This document shows, in pieces, positions 27,278-36,457 of a stretch of DNA of 64,000 bases. The notes below the pieces were generated by a model. That model was not told the origin of the DNA. It saw only the letters and a list, made by a program, of their open reading frames with translations, and searched no databases. The stretch is from NCBI GenBank assembly GCA_037189985.1, contig JBBCJX010000005.1, positions 1-64,000 of the forward strand, given 5' to 3'. Each line of letters starts with the position of its first letter. Position 1 is the first letter of the stretch. The stretch comes from UBA2031 sp037189985 (lineage in GTDB: Bacteria; Pseudomonadota; Gammaproteobacteria; Pseudomonadales; Moraxellaceae). The translations under genes and the position numbers were made by a program.

Positions 27278-29980
27278 ATGGCTGAAGTGACTGTCAAACA
27301 ACTGGCTGAAACCGTGGGTCGTCCGGTGGAAACCCTGCTAGCCCAAATGCAGGAAGCCGGCCTTGAGCACAAGGGCGCAGACGAGGTTGTCTCCGACATA
27401 GAGAAGCAGCAACTGCTGGCCTTCCTCAAGCGCTCGCATGGCGAATCCGATGCCGAGCCCAAGAAAATCACGCTGAAGCGCAAAGAAACAACCACGCTCA
27501 AGGTTGCGCCTGCCGCAGGTGGCCGCTCCAAGACCGTGAATGTGGAAGTGCGCAAGACGCGCTCCTATGTAAAGCGCTCCGTTCTTGATGATCAGGAAGA
27601 TGCCGCCCGCGAGGCCGAAGAGGCCGCACGCAAGGCAGAAGAAGAACGTTTGGCAGCGGAAGAGGCGGTGCGTCGGGCGGCGGAAGAAGCACGTGTTGCA
27701 GCGGCTGAAGAAGAAGCACGCAAGGCAGCAGAAGAAGCGCGTCGTGAGGCGGCCAGCAAGGGCAAGGACACCAAGAAGCTGTCCGTGCCCAAGATTGGTG
27801 CTTCGGTAAAGCTGCGCGACGAAACCCCGGAAGAGAAAGCCAAGCGCGAAGCAGAAGAAGCCCGCCAGAAAGCGGCAGAAGAAACGCGCCGCAAGCAGGA
27901 AGAAAAGCTGCGTCTGGAGGCTGAAGAAAAGGCTCGCGAAAAGACGCTGGAGCAGGCCCGCATCATCGCGGCGGCGATTGAGGCGCGAGGTGGCGAAGCG
28001 GCGACTCCGGCGGCAGATGTTCCTTTGGCGCGTGGCTTGGTGGGCACTGCCTACGAAGAGTCTTTCGCGCGTGAAGATCGCGAGATTCGTCGTGGCACGA
28101 CCAAGACCGGTGCGCGCGGCAAAGGTGGCAAGAAGCGCGAGGAAGAGCAGAGCTTCCGTCCCGTGGCTCGCACACTGTCCAGTGCGCTGTCCAAACAGCA
28201 CGGCTTTGAACGGCCGGTGGAGAAGCAGGTGTACGACGTCACCATCGGTGAAAGCATTACGGTTGCAGACCTTGCGCAGAAAATGGCGCTGAAGGCGAAA
28301 GTGGTCATCAAGGTGCTCATGAAGATGGGCGAAACCGTGACGGCCAACCAGACCATCGACCAGACAACGGCTGGCCTGGTGGTGGAAGAGTTGGGGCACA
28401 CCCCCCGCTTTGTCAGCGAAACGGCCGTGGAAGACTCCCTCAAGGAGTCCATCCAGCATCATGGCGAGGCCAGCACGCGTGCACCGGTCGTCACCATCAT
28501 GGGCCATGTCGACCACGGCAAGACATCACTGCTGGACTACATCCGTCGCGCCAAGGTGGCAGCGGGTGAAGCCGGTGGCATCACGCAGCATATCGGCGCC
28601 TATCATGTCGATACGCCGCGCGGGATGATCACTTTCCTGGATACACCGGGCCATGCTGCCTTTACGTCCATGCGTGCACGTGGCGCCAAGGCTACTGACA
28701 TCGTTGTGATTGTTGTGGCAGCTGATGACGGCGTGATGCCGCAGACTGCCGAAGCGATTGATCATGCCCGTGCCGCTGGCGTTCCCCTGATCGTGGCCAT
28801 CAACAAGATGGACAAGCCCACGGCTGATCCGGACCGTGTGCTGAACGAGCTGTCCGTGAAGGAAATCGTGCCCGAAGAATGGGGTGGTGATACCCAGGTG
28901 GTGAAAGTCTCTGCCCATACCGGTGATGGTGTGGACAACCTGCTGGATGCGATTCTCGTCCAGGCCGAGCTGCTGGAGCTGACTGCTGTTGTCGATGGCC
29001 CGGCCCACGGTGTGGTGATCGAGGCGCGTATCGACAAGGGGCGTGGCGCCGTCGCCAGCCTGCTGGTGCAGAAAGGCACGCTCAAGACCGGTGATCTGGT
29101 CTTGGCGGGCATGCACTACGGCCGTGTACGTGCCATGTCCGACGAGCATGGCAAGCCAACCAAGAGTGCAGGTCCTTCCCTGCCGGTGGAAATTCTCGGT
29201 CTGCCCGAGGCGCCGGATGCCGGTGACGAGTTCCTGGTGGTGGATGACGAACGCAAGGCGCGCGAAGTCGCTGAGTTCCGCGAAACTCGCCAGCGTCAGG
29301 CCAAGATTGATCGCCAGCAGGCCAGCAAGCTGGAAAACCTGTTTGCCAACATGGGCAAGAAGGAAGCCGCTTCCGTCAACATCGTGCTCAAGACCGATGT
29401 GCGCGGTTCGCTGGAGGCTCTGACCCAGTCGCTGAACAGTCTCTCCACGGGTGAAGTGAAGGTCAGCATTGTCGGCTCGGGCGTGGGTGCCATCACCGAA
29501 TCCGACGTGACTCTGGCAGAAAGCACGGGTGGCGTGATCCTTGGTTTCAACGTGCGTGCCGATAATGCCGCCAAGGCCAAGTGCCAGGCCGACGGTATCG
29601 ACCTGCGCTACTACAGCATCATTTATGAGCTGATCGACGATGTGAAGGCGGCCATGTCCGGCCTGCTGGCACCCGAGCACCGCGAAACCATCCTTGGTGT
29701 GGCGCAGGTGCGCGAAGTCTTCCGCTCCTCCAAGTTCGGTGCGGCTGCAGGCTGCATGGTGGTGGAAGGTACGCTCTATCGCAGCAAGCCCATCCGCGTG
29801 CTGCGTGATGAAGTGGTTGTGTTCCAGGGCGAGCTCGAGTCACTGCGCCGCTTCAAGGATGATGTCCAGGAAGTGCGCAACGGTGTCGAGTGTGGTCTTG
29901 CCGTGAAGGGTTACAACGACATCCGCACGGGCGACAAGATCGAAGTCTATGACGTCACTGTCATCAAGCGCTCCCTGTAA
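27278..29980 (+). CDS. infB: Translation initiation factor IF-2
   Basis: A 900-residue GTPase that brings fMet-tRNA to the 30S subunit. The N-terminal IF2N domain (MAEVTVKQLAETVGRPV) is followed by a long Ala/Glu/Arg-rich charged helix (about 115-230), a second IF2N-like region and the GTPase domain near 400 (G1 GHVDHGKTSL, G3 DTPGHAAF, G4 NKMDKP). Domains II-IV complete it. ATG 27278 is taken; internal starts giving IF2-beta forms are possible, as in E. coli. Confidence 0.97.
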   Translation: MAEVTVKQLAETVGRPVETLLAQMQEAGLEHKGADEVVSDIEKQQLLAFLKRSHGESDAEPKKITLKRKETTTLKVAPAAGGRSKTVNVEVRKTRSYVKRSVLDDQEDAAREAEEAARKAEEERLAAEEAVRRAAEEARVAAAEEEARKAAEEARREAASKGKDTKKLSVPKIGASVKLRDETPEEKAKREAEEARQKAAEETRRKQEEKLRLEAEEKAREKTLEQARIIAAAIEARGGEAATPAADVPLARGLVGTAYEESFAREDREIRRGTTKTGARGKGGKKREEEQSFRPVARTLSSALSKQHGFERPVEKQVYDVTIGESITVADLAQKMALKAKVVIKVLMKMGETVTANQTIDQTTAGLVVEELGHTPRFVSETAVEDSLKESIQHHGEASTRAPVVTIMGHVDHGKTSLLDYIRRAKVAAGEAGGITQHIGAYHVDTPRGMITFLDTPGHAAFTSMRARGAKATDIVVIVVAADDGVMPQTAEAIDHARAAGVPLIVAINKMDKPTADPDRVLNELSVKEIVPEEWGGDTQVVKVSAHTGDGVDNLLDAILVQAELLELTAVVDGPAHGVVIEARIDKGRGAVASLLVQKGTLKTGDLVLAGMHYGRVRAMSDEHGKPTKSAGPSLPVEILGLPEAPDAGDEFLVVDDERKAREVAEFRETRQRQAKIDRQQASKLENLFANMGKKEAASVNIVLKTDVRGSLEALTQSLNSLSTGEVKVSIVGSGVGAITESDVTLAESTGGVILGFNVRADNAAKAKCQADGIDLRYYSIIYELIDDVKAAMSGLLAPEHRETILGVAQVREVFRSSKFGAAAGCMVVEGTLYRSKPIRVLRDEVVVFQGELESLRRFKDDVQEVRNGVECGLAVKGYNDIRTGDKIEVYDVTVIKRSL

Positions 29981-30011
29981 TGTGCTCAGACAGTAAGGGC
30001 GGGGTGATGGC

Positions 30012-30407
30012 GTGAGTCAGCGGACACAGCGTCTGGCGGATCAGATACAGCGGGAAATCGCTGGTCTGATCCGGCTTGAACTCAAGGACCCGCGTCTTGG
30101 CATGGTCACCGTGTCCGGTGTGAAGGTCAGCCCGGACATGGGCTATGCCGATGTCTATGTCACTGTGCTCGGGGCGACGCTGGACGAGAAGCCTGATGAA
30201 AGCCTGGCTGTGCTGAATACGGCGTCAGGCTTTTTGCGCAGTGAGCTTGGCAAATCCATCAAGACACGTATCACGCCGCGCCTGCGTTTCCATTTTGATG
30301 AAGTGACTGCTCGTGGTAACCGCATGGCCGCCCTTATTACTCAGGCTGTGAGGGAAGATCAGAGTCGTGCCGACCAGCGCGGATCTGATGCGGACAATGA
30401 CGACTGA
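30012..30407 (+). CDS. rbfA: Ribosome-binding factor A
   Basis: A 131-residue KH-type 30S maturation factor (RTQRLADQIQREIAGLI, LKDPRLGMVTVSGVKVSPDMG, LRSELGKSIKTRITPRLRFHFD). The start is GTG 30012; a nearby ATG at 30007 is out of frame. GGGGTGA lies upstream. It has an acidic extension (SDADNDD). It ends 9 bases before truB. Confidence 0.95.
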   Translation: MSQRTQRLADQIQREIAGLIRLELKDPRLGMVTVSGVKVSPDMGYADVYVTVLGATLDEKPDESLAVLNTASGFLRSELGKSIKTRITPRLRFHFDEVTARGNRMAALITQAVREDQSRADQRGSDADNDD

Positions 30408-30416
30408 GCGCGACGC

Positions 30417-31340
30417 ATGAGCAAGCCTCGTCGCCCCCGGCGTCCGGTTGATGGTGTGCTGCTGCTGGACAAGCCCATGGGCATTACGTCCAACCAGGCA
30501 TTGATGCGCGTGCGGCATTTGTACCAAGCGGAAAAGGCGGGACATACCGGCAGCCTTGATCCCTTGGCGACAGGACTCTTGCCGGTCTGTCTGGGCGAAG
30601 CTTCCAAGTTCACGCAGTACCTGCTGGAGGCTGACAAGGTCTATCGCACGCGGATCCGCCTGGGGCAGCGTACGACGACCGGTGATGCCGAAGGTGAAAT
30701 CATTGCCGAGGCCGTTCCACCGCAGTTGTCTGTGACGGACATCGAAAATGTGCTGGCACGTTTTCGCGGAAACATTGATCAGGTGCCGTCCATGTATTCG
30801 GCCCTGAAGAAGGACGGGCGGCCTCTTTACGAGCTGGCCCGCAAGGGTATAGAGATCGAGCGTCCGGCGCGCCCGGTTACCATCCACCGCCTTGAGTTGC
30901 TGGCAGTCGACGGGAACGAGTGGGAACTGGAGGCTCATGTCAGCAAGGGAACGTATATCCGTTCGCTGGCAGAGGATATCGGCGAGCACATCGGCTGTGG
31001 TGCGCATGTCGTGATGTTGAGGCGATTGTCGCTTGGGCCCTTTGTGGCGCCATCCATGGTGACACTGGAGCAACTCGACCAGGCGCTTGAGTCGGGTGGT
31101 CAAGCTGCACTGGACAGTCTTTTGCTGCCGACCTGGGCCGGAATCAGGGACTGGCCGCGTGTCGAGCTCAGCGAGGCGGCTGCCTATTACATGATGCAAG
31201 GTCAGCCGGTACGTGTACCGGGGGCTCCACGCGATGGCAATGTGCTGATTTTCGAGGGAAGCGGTCGCTTCCTCGGCATTGGTGAAATGGATGACGAAGC
31301 GCGGGTTGCACCCCGTCGCCTGATCCGTTCGCAGGTGTAG
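30417..31340 (+). CDS. truB: tRNA pseudouridine-55 synthase TruB
   Basis: A 307-residue enzyme that makes pseudouridine 55 in the tRNA T-loop. The catalytic Asp is in AGHTGSLDPLATGLLPV (about residue 48). Other motifs are KVYRTRIRLGQRTTTGDAEG, the VPSMYSALKKDGRPLYELAR stretch and GTYIRSLAEDIG, with a C-terminal PUA-like domain. It keeps the usual place before rpsO. Confidence 0.97.
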   Translation: MSKPRRPRRPVDGVLLLDKPMGITSNQALMRVRHLYQAEKAGHTGSLDPLATGLLPVCLGEASKFTQYLLEADKVYRTRIRLGQRTTTGDAEGEIIAEAVPPQLSVTDIENVLARFRGNIDQVPSMYSALKKDGRPLYELARKGIEIERPARPVTIHRLELLAVDGNEWELEAHVSKGTYIRSLAEDIGEHIGCGAHVVMLRRLSLGPFVAPSMVTLEQLDQALESGGQAALDSLLLPTWAGIRDWPRVELSEAAAYYMMQGQPVRVPGAPRDGNVLIFEGSGRFLGIGEMDDEARVAPRRLIRSQV

Positions 31341-31353
31341 AAACAGAGTTTTG

Positions 31354-31450
31354 ACCGGTAAAGACCGGTCATGGCCGCGGAAGGCAGAAATGCCTTCCCG
31401 TGACGGCAGCTGCAGAGAGGCGCGGCTGTCCGTTTTTTCAACTGCCTCTC
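31354..31450 (+). promoter_or_regulatory. Structured rpsO leader, candidate S15 autoregulatory site
   Basis: Three stems precede rpsO: ACCGGT-aaag-ACCGGT (31354-31369), GGAAGGCA-GAAA-TGCCTTCC with a GNRA loop (31379-31398), and GAGAGGC (31415-31421) pairing with GCCTCTC (31444-31450), which ends just before the ribosome site. S15 commonly represses its own mRNA by binding the leader. Which stem binds is not decided here. Confidence 0.55.
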
Positions 31451-31467
31451 ATGTTGGAGTTGTCAAA

Positions 31468-31737
31468 ATGTCCTTAACCGCACAGCAAAAAGCGGAAGTT
31501 GTTGCAAAGTTCGCCCGTGGTCAGGGTGATACGGGATCTCCGGAAGTGCAGGTGGCCCTGCTGAGTGCGCAGATCGACGATCTGCAGTCCCACTTCAAGG
31601 CCCACAAGCATGACCATCATTCTCGTCGTGGCCTGATCCGCATGGTAAACCAGCGTCGCAAGCTGCTGGATTACCTGAACAGCAAGGACAATTCTCGCTA
31701 TGTGGCACTGATCCAGACTCTGGGTCTGCGTCGCTGA
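31468..31737 (+). CDS. rpsO: 30S ribosomal protein S15
   Basis: An 89-residue S15 of standard length (MSLTAQQKAEVVAKFARGQGD, TGSPEVQVALLSAQI, HHSRRGLIRMVNQRRKLLDYL). It binds the 16S central domain early in assembly. GGAG sits 8 bases before the ATG. A strong terminator follows and pnp is next, as in E. coli and Pseudomonas. Confidence 0.98.
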   Translation: MSLTAQQKAEVVAKFARGQGDTGSPEVQVALLSAQIDDLQSHFKAHKHDHHSRRGLIRMVNQRRKLLDYLNSKDNSRYVALIQTLGLRR

Positions 31738-31745
31738 GTGAGTGG

Positions 31746-31777
31746 CCCGGGGAGCGTTCGCGCTCCCCGGGTTTTTT
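31746..31777 (+). terminator. Terminator after rpsO
   Basis: An 11-bp perfect stem, CCCGGGGAGCG / CGCTCCCCGGG, with a TTCG loop, followed by six T. Confidence 0.93.
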
Positions 31778-31850
31778 CTGCCAGCTGGGAAAGCCCGATG
31801 GCAAGAAGGCAGGCCTTAAAGCCTGTCAGTAAAATCGAAGCGCCTTTGGA

Positions 31851-31936
31851 GAGGCTTCTAACAGATGCCATGTGCCTTCTGCATGTCATCTGTTAGGGGC
31901 CTCCGACGGCAAAACGGACGTGGCAGGTGCCCGTCC
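31851..31936 (+). promoter_or_regulatory. pnp leader: RNase III-type long hairpin plus second hairpin
   Basis: The first hairpin (31851-31903) pairs GAGGC/GCCTC, then CTAACAGATG/CATCTGTTAG (10 bp), then CATG/CATG, with only small mismatches: an almost continuous stem of about 20 bp without a T-tract. The second (31916-31936) pairs GGACG/CGTCC with an inner GGC/GCC. In E. coli the pnp leader has such a double hairpin, cut by RNase III so that PNPase can repress its own mRNA. The same mechanism is inferred. Confidence 0.75.
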
Positions 31937-31965
31937 ATTCTGGATACAAAGAGGAACCTGAAAAA

Positions 31966-34074
31966 ATGTTCAAGATCGTTCGCAAGGAATTCCAGTTCGG
32001 CCAGCAGACGGTAGTGCTGGAAACAGGTCGTATCGCCCGCCAGGCATCATCGGTGCTGGTCACCATGGGCGGTGTGACTGTGCTGGTTGCCGTTGTTGGC
32101 AACAAGAAGGTCAAGCCGGGGCAGGATTTCTTCCCCATGACCGTGAATTACCAGGAAAAGACTTATGCCGCTGGCCGCATTCCCGGTGGTTATTTCAAGC
32201 GAGAAGGCCGTCCGACCGAAAAGGAAACGCTGACATCGCGCCTGATCGACCGCCCCATTCGTCCGCTGTTCCCGGAAGGCTTCATCAACGAAGTGCAGAT
32301 CACGGCGACGGTCGTTTCTTCCGACAAGCTGACTGATCCGGACATCGCCGCCATTCTCGGCGCTTCCGCTGCCCTGTCGATTTCCGGCCTGCCCTTCAAT
32401 GGCCCGATTGCCGGTGCCCGCGTGGCCTACATCAACAGCGAGTACATCGTTAACCCGACCTACGAGCAGTTGAAGGAATCTGACCTTGATCTGGTGGTTG
32501 CCGGTACTGACAAGGCCGTGCTCATGGTCGAATCCGAAGCCAAGGAACTCAGCGAAGATGAAATGCTGGGTGCCGTGCTCTTCGGTCATGATGAAATGCA
32601 GGTTGCCATCACCGCGATCAAGGAGTTTGCGGCCGAAGTGGGTACGCCACGCTGGGACTGGGCGGCTCCTGAAAAGAATGAAACCCTGAAGGCTGCACTG
32701 AAGGGCGCTTTCGAAGCGGCCATTTCGACTGCCTATACGATCCGCGAAAAGCAGGATCGCTACAGCAAGCTGGATGAAATCAAGAAACAGGCTCTGGCCC
32801 AGTTCGCTCCAGAAGGTGGAGATTTCAGCGCTGATGAAGTGGAAGAGCTGTTCGAGGACCTGAAGTACCGCACCGTGCGCGACAACATCCTCAGCGGCAA
32901 GCCGCGTATCGATGGTCGCGACACCAAGACCGTGCGCCAGATCGCTATCGAAGTCGGTGTGCTTCCCAAGGTGCACGGTTCCGCGCTGTTCACGCGTGGT
33001 GAAACCCAGGCCATCGTTACTGCCACGCTCGGTGGTTCGCGCGATGCCATGATGATCGATGCGCTGGAAGGCACGCGTACCGACCACTTCATGCTGCATT
33101 ACAACTTCCCTGCTTACTCCGTGGGTGAAACAGGTCGCGAGTCTGGCCCCAAGCGTCGTGAAATCGGCCACGGCCGTCTCGCCCGTCGCGGTGTGCAGCC
33201 CATGCTGCCGGCTGCTGAGAAATTCCCCTATGCCATCCGCGTGGTCTCCGACATCACCGAATCCAATGGTTCTTCTTCCATGGCTTCGATCTGCGGCGCT
33301 TCGCTCGCCCTGATGGATGCCGGTGTGCCCGTGAAGGCGCCAGTGGCTGGTATCGCCATGGGTCTGGTGAAGGAAGGCAACCGCTTTGCCGTGCTCACCG
33401 ACATTCTCGGCGACGAAGATCACCTCGGCGACATGGACTTCAAGGTGGCCGGCACTGCCCACGGCGTGACCGCGCTGCAGATGGACATCAAGATCGAAGG
33501 CATCAACGAGGAGATCATGGAGACGGCGCTGGCCCAGGCTCGTGACGGTCGTCTGCACATCCTCAAGGCTATGAATGAGGTGCTGCCAGCCTCCCGTTCC
33601 GAAGTGAATGGCAATGCCCCGACCTACGCCACCATCAACATCAATCCGGAAAAGATTCGTGATGTGATCGGCAAGGGCGGTTCCATGATCCGTTCCATCT
33701 GTGAAGAGACCAAGGCCACCATCGATATCGACGATACCGGTTTGGTGCGTATTTACGGCGAGACCAAGGGTGCCACGCAGGCTGCATTGGCCAAGGTGCA
33801 GGCCATCACTGCAGAAGTGGAAGTGGGCACCATCTATGAGGGCAAGGTTGCCCGCATCGTGGACTTCGGCGCCTTCGTCACCATCCTGCCAGGCACGGAT
33901 GGTCTCGTGCACATTTCCCAGATTGCCAGCGAGCGTGTGGAAAATGTTGCCGACTACCTGAAGGAAGGCCAGATCGTGAAGGTCAAGGTGCTAGATGTGG
34001 ACCAGCGTGGACGCATCAAGCTGTCCATGAAGGAACTGGCCAACGCCGAGGCAGCTCCCGCCGCCGACGCCTGA
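31966..34074 (+). CDS. pnp: Polyribonucleotide nucleotidyltransferase (PNPase)
   Basis: A 702-residue phosphorolytic 3'-5' exoribonuclease, part of the RNA degradosome. Two RNase PH domains (about 1-210 and 320-545) hold FFPMTVNYQEKTYAAGRIPGGYFKREGRP and DILGDEDHLGDMDFKVAG; a helical domain lies between. A KH domain (GKGGSMIRSI, near 565) and an S1 domain (EGKVARIVDFGAFVTILPG, near 625) end the protein. ATG 31966 has GAGGAA upstream; an in-frame start at 31927 would lie inside the leader hairpin. Confidence 0.98.
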   Translation: MFKIVRKEFQFGQQTVVLETGRIARQASSVLVTMGGVTVLVAVVGNKKVKPGQDFFPMTVNYQEKTYAAGRIPGGYFKREGRPTEKETLTSRLIDRPIRPLFPEGFINEVQITATVVSSDKLTDPDIAAILGASAALSISGLPFNGPIAGARVAYINSEYIVNPTYEQLKESDLDLVVAGTDKAVLMVESEAKELSEDEMLGAVLFGHDEMQVAITAIKEFAAEVGTPRWDWAAPEKNETLKAALKGAFEAAISTAYTIREKQDRYSKLDEIKKQALAQFAPEGGDFSADEVEELFEDLKYRTVRDNILSGKPRIDGRDTKTVRQIAIEVGVLPKVHGSALFTRGETQAIVTATLGGSRDAMMIDALEGTRTDHFMLHYNFPAYSVGETGRESGPKRREIGHGRLARRGVQPMLPAAEKFPYAIRVVSDITESNGSSSMASICGASLALMDAGVPVKAPVAGIAMGLVKEGNRFAVLTDILGDEDHLGDMDFKVAGTAHGVTALQMDIKIEGINEEIMETALAQARDGRLHILKAMNEVLPASRSEVNGNAPTYATININPEKIRDVIGKGGSMIRSICEETKATIDIDDTGLVRIYGETKGATQAALAKVQAITAEVEVGTIYEGKVARIVDFGAFVTILPGTDGLVHISQIASERVENVADYLKEGQIVKVKVLDVDQRGRIKLSMKELANAEAAPAADA

Positions 34075-34086
34075 AGGCTGGTCACG

Positions 34087-34154
34087 GAGGGTGTACAAAA
34101 ATGCACCCTCATGACAGCAAAAAGCCAAAAAAGCCGCCTTAAGGCGGCTTTTTT
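34087..34154 (+). terminator. Hairpin and terminator after pnp
   Basis: GAGGGTG / CACCCTC (34087-34110) is followed by a perfect AAAAAAGCCGCC-TTAA-GGCGGCTTTTTT terminator (34127-34154). Confidence 0.92.
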
Positions 34155-34262
34155 GTTTCCGGGGGTGATGCTATCTTTGCCGGGCTCCGCTATCCGTGCG
34201 CCTCCGATTCCAATTAAAAGCGCCCGGGCCGCCATTAATAAGAAAAATTCTGGGAGATCACC

Positions 34263-35300
34263 ATGAAGGTGAAAAGCCTGCTCCGCATGGGCACCATCGG
34301 TATTTTCGTGACAGGCATGGCCCTGTTGTCCGGCTGTTCCCAGATCAACAAGACCGGGGCTAACGTTGCCTTGCGCTTTGCTGAAAAGCATCTGATTCCA
34401 CCCCTGTTCAAGATTGATGACGTACAGATGGCCTGCTTGGCTGGCGAATCCATGACGCCGTTGATCCTTGCCACCCAGGGCATGAAGGCCGACCCGCACC
34501 AGATTTCCGTACTCCTCTACGCTTCCGCTGGCGTATGTGCCGAGCAGCGTGCTTTCGAGTATGAGCTGCGTTATCTGCGCTCTTCGCGCGCCAACCTTAT
34601 CGATGATGCCCAGGATGCCCGCGTGATGCAGAAGCGTGAGGCCGAGTTGGCTGCCCGTCGCCAGTATGCCGGCTACAAGCATCTCGAAGCCTATTTCGAG
34701 GTGGGCAAGAAAGCTCAGATTGGCAGCAAATGCCCCAAGTTCAAGCGTGAGTTCGACGAATTTGTCTACATGATGGGCCTTATCGAAGGCATGCAGGCCA
34801 TGGTGAACGACATTGCTGCACAGCAGGTGGTGGGCGTGCCCAAGGACATCGCTGCCAAGGTCGAGCGCGCCATGCAGTGCCTGGACAACAACAAGTGGTG
34901 GGGTACACCCATGGCCACCCGTGCCGTGATCTGGACCCTGCTGCCGGGTGCCGGCGAAGGCAAGGGCGACCCTTGGGAAACCATCAAGCAGAACATGCGT
35001 GTAGCGGACCGCACCGGCGTTCGTCTGCCCTATGCCCTTTATGCCATGGCTGCCCAGGCCAAGGGCGACGAAGCGCTGATGCGTGATGCCATCAAGGCCT
35101 ATGCCGCGACCCAGGATGCCGCACTCAACCCTGACTACCGCATGGTCGACGCACTGGCCGGCATGATCGTCTATAACGTTTCTGACCGGTACTGGACCGA
35201 AAAGACCGGCAGCCGTACACCGCCGGGCAGCCTCGGACGTTTCTGGGATGACGCGCCTGCCCAGCAGGATGACGGTATTGAGATTGATGACCTGCTGTAA
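34263..35300 (+). CDS. Outer-membrane lipoprotein, TRAP-associated TatT-like
   Basis: A 345-residue lipoprotein: signal peptide with lipobox LLSGC at about residues 21-25 and Ser after the Cys, predicting the outer membrane. The rest is largely helical, consistent with the TPR-like fold of TatT proteins, which partner periplasmic TRAP-type binding proteins; this assignment rests on context and general features and is moderate. GGGAG precedes ATG 34263, and an AATAAGAA motif lies at 34237-34244. The neighbour 36 bases downstream encodes a solute-binding protein. No TRAP membrane subunits are nearby. Confidence 0.6.
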   Translation: MKVKSLLRMGTIGIFVTGMALLSGCSQINKTGANVALRFAEKHLIPPLFKIDDVQMACLAGESMTPLILATQGMKADPHQISVLLYASAGVCAEQRAFEYELRYLRSSRANLIDDAQDARVMQKREAELAARRQYAGYKHLEAYFEVGKKAQIGSKCPKFKREFDEFVYMMGLIEGMQAMVNDIAAQQVVGVPKDIAAKVERAMQCLDNNKWWGTPMATRAVIWTLLPGAGEGKGDPWETIKQNMRVADRTGVRLPYALYAMAAQAKGDEALMRDAIKAYAATQDAALNPDYRMVDALAGMIVYNVSDRYWTEKTGSRTPPGSLGRFWDDAPAQQDDGIEIDDLL

Positions 35301-35336
35301 GCAAGCCCTGAAACAAGAAGTACAGGAGTATCACGC

Positions 35337-36359
35337 ATGCAAATAATGAACAGTTTTTCCCGTAGTGCCCGCCTCCTGCTGGCGGGCACGGCTCTCGCCC
35401 TGTCCCTGCCTGCTGCGGCAGCGCCAGCCACCCAGACACTTTGTGTATGGGATATCTCCGGCACGCAGGGCGATGTCTTCAACATGATGAAGGACTACCG
35501 GCTGGCAGCTGCCCGCTGGGGCGCCAACATCGAGCTCAAGCCTTACACCGACGAGCGCATTGCCTCTGACGACTTCAAGGCTGGCCAGTGTGATGCCGTG
35601 ATCATGACTGGTCTGCGTGGACGTCAGTTCAACGGCTTCAGTGGCAGCCTGGATTCACTGGGCTCTATGCCGACCTATGACCACGTGAAGAAGGTGCTGG
35701 CCACCCTTGCCAAGCCGAATGCGGCGCAGCTGATGGTGAGCGGCAACTACGAAGTGGGTGGTATTGCTCCCATGGGAGCCGCCTACCTGTTCGTGAACGA
35801 CCGCAGCATCAATAGCGTCGGCAAGCTCTCCGGCAAGAAGATCGCCGTGATGGATTACGACAAGGCCCAGGCCAAGATGGTGCAGAAGGTCGGTGCCCAG
35901 CCTGTTGCTTCCGATGTGATGAATTTCGCCGGCAAGTTCAACAACGGCTCCGTGGACATCATTGGTGCACCGGCCGCAGCGTTCAAGCCGCTGGAGCTCT
36001 TCAAGGGTTTGGGGACAAAGGGTGCGATTGCCCAGTTCCCGCTGGTGCAGATTTCCCTGCAGCTTTACATCCGTCGTGATCGTTTCCCGGAAGGGTTTGG
36101 TCAGAAGTCGCGCGAGTACATGTACTCGCAGATGGACCGTGCACTGAAGCTGGTCGATACGGCTGAAAAGGAAATCGACAAGCGCTTCTGGATGCAGATT
36201 CCGGAAGCCGACCAGGAGAAATACACCATCATGATCCGCGAGTCGCGTATCTCGCTGACCAATGATGGTATCTATGACAAGCGCGCCATGCGTCTGCTCA
36301 AGCAGGTACGTTGCCAGATCAAGCCTGCTGAAGCAGAGTGCTCGCAAAGTCAGGAGTGA
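35337..36359 (+). CDS. Periplasmic solute-binding protein (TRAP/DUF6091-like)
   Basis: A 340-residue exported protein with a signal peptide cleaved after LPAAAAPA. The mature part starts with TLCVWDISGTQGDVF, then alternates strands and helices as binding proteins do (GQCDAVIMTGLRGRQF, KIAVMDYDKAQAKM). It resembles putative solute-binding proteins with a DctP-like fold. The ligand is unknown. AGGAG is 8 bases before the ATG, preceded by AACAAGAA at 35312-35319, a match to the Hfq/Crc-binding motif. It forms a two-gene operon with the TatT-like lipoprotein and is followed by a terminator. Confidence 0.65.
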   Translation: MQIMNSFSRSARLLLAGTALALSLPAAAAPATQTLCVWDISGTQGDVFNMMKDYRLAAARWGANIELKPYTDERIASDDFKAGQCDAVIMTGLRGRQFNGFSGSLDSLGSMPTYDHVKKVLATLAKPNAAQLMVSGNYEVGGIAPMGAAYLFVNDRSINSVGKLSGKKIAVMDYDKAQAKMVQKVGAQPVASDVMNFAGKFNNGSVDIIGAPAAAFKPLELFKGLGTKGAIAQFPLVQISLQLYIRRDRFPEGFGQKSREYMYSQMDRALKLVDTAEKEIDKRFWMQIPEADQEKYTIMIRESRISLTNDGIYDKRAMRLLKQVRCQIKPAEAECSQSQE

Positions 36360-36369
36360 TCCTGTCGTG

Positions 36370-36399
36370 AAAAAAAGCCCCTGCAAGCAGGGGCTTTTT
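36370..36399 (+). terminator. Terminator after the solute-binding protein gene
   Basis: A-tract, AGCCCCTGC-aa-GCAGGGGCT, then five T. Confidence 0.92.
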
Positions 36400-36457
36400 C
36401 ATGACCCCACGATTTTCATGACCCACTGTTCAAGAAAAACCGGAATACAGGACGATA

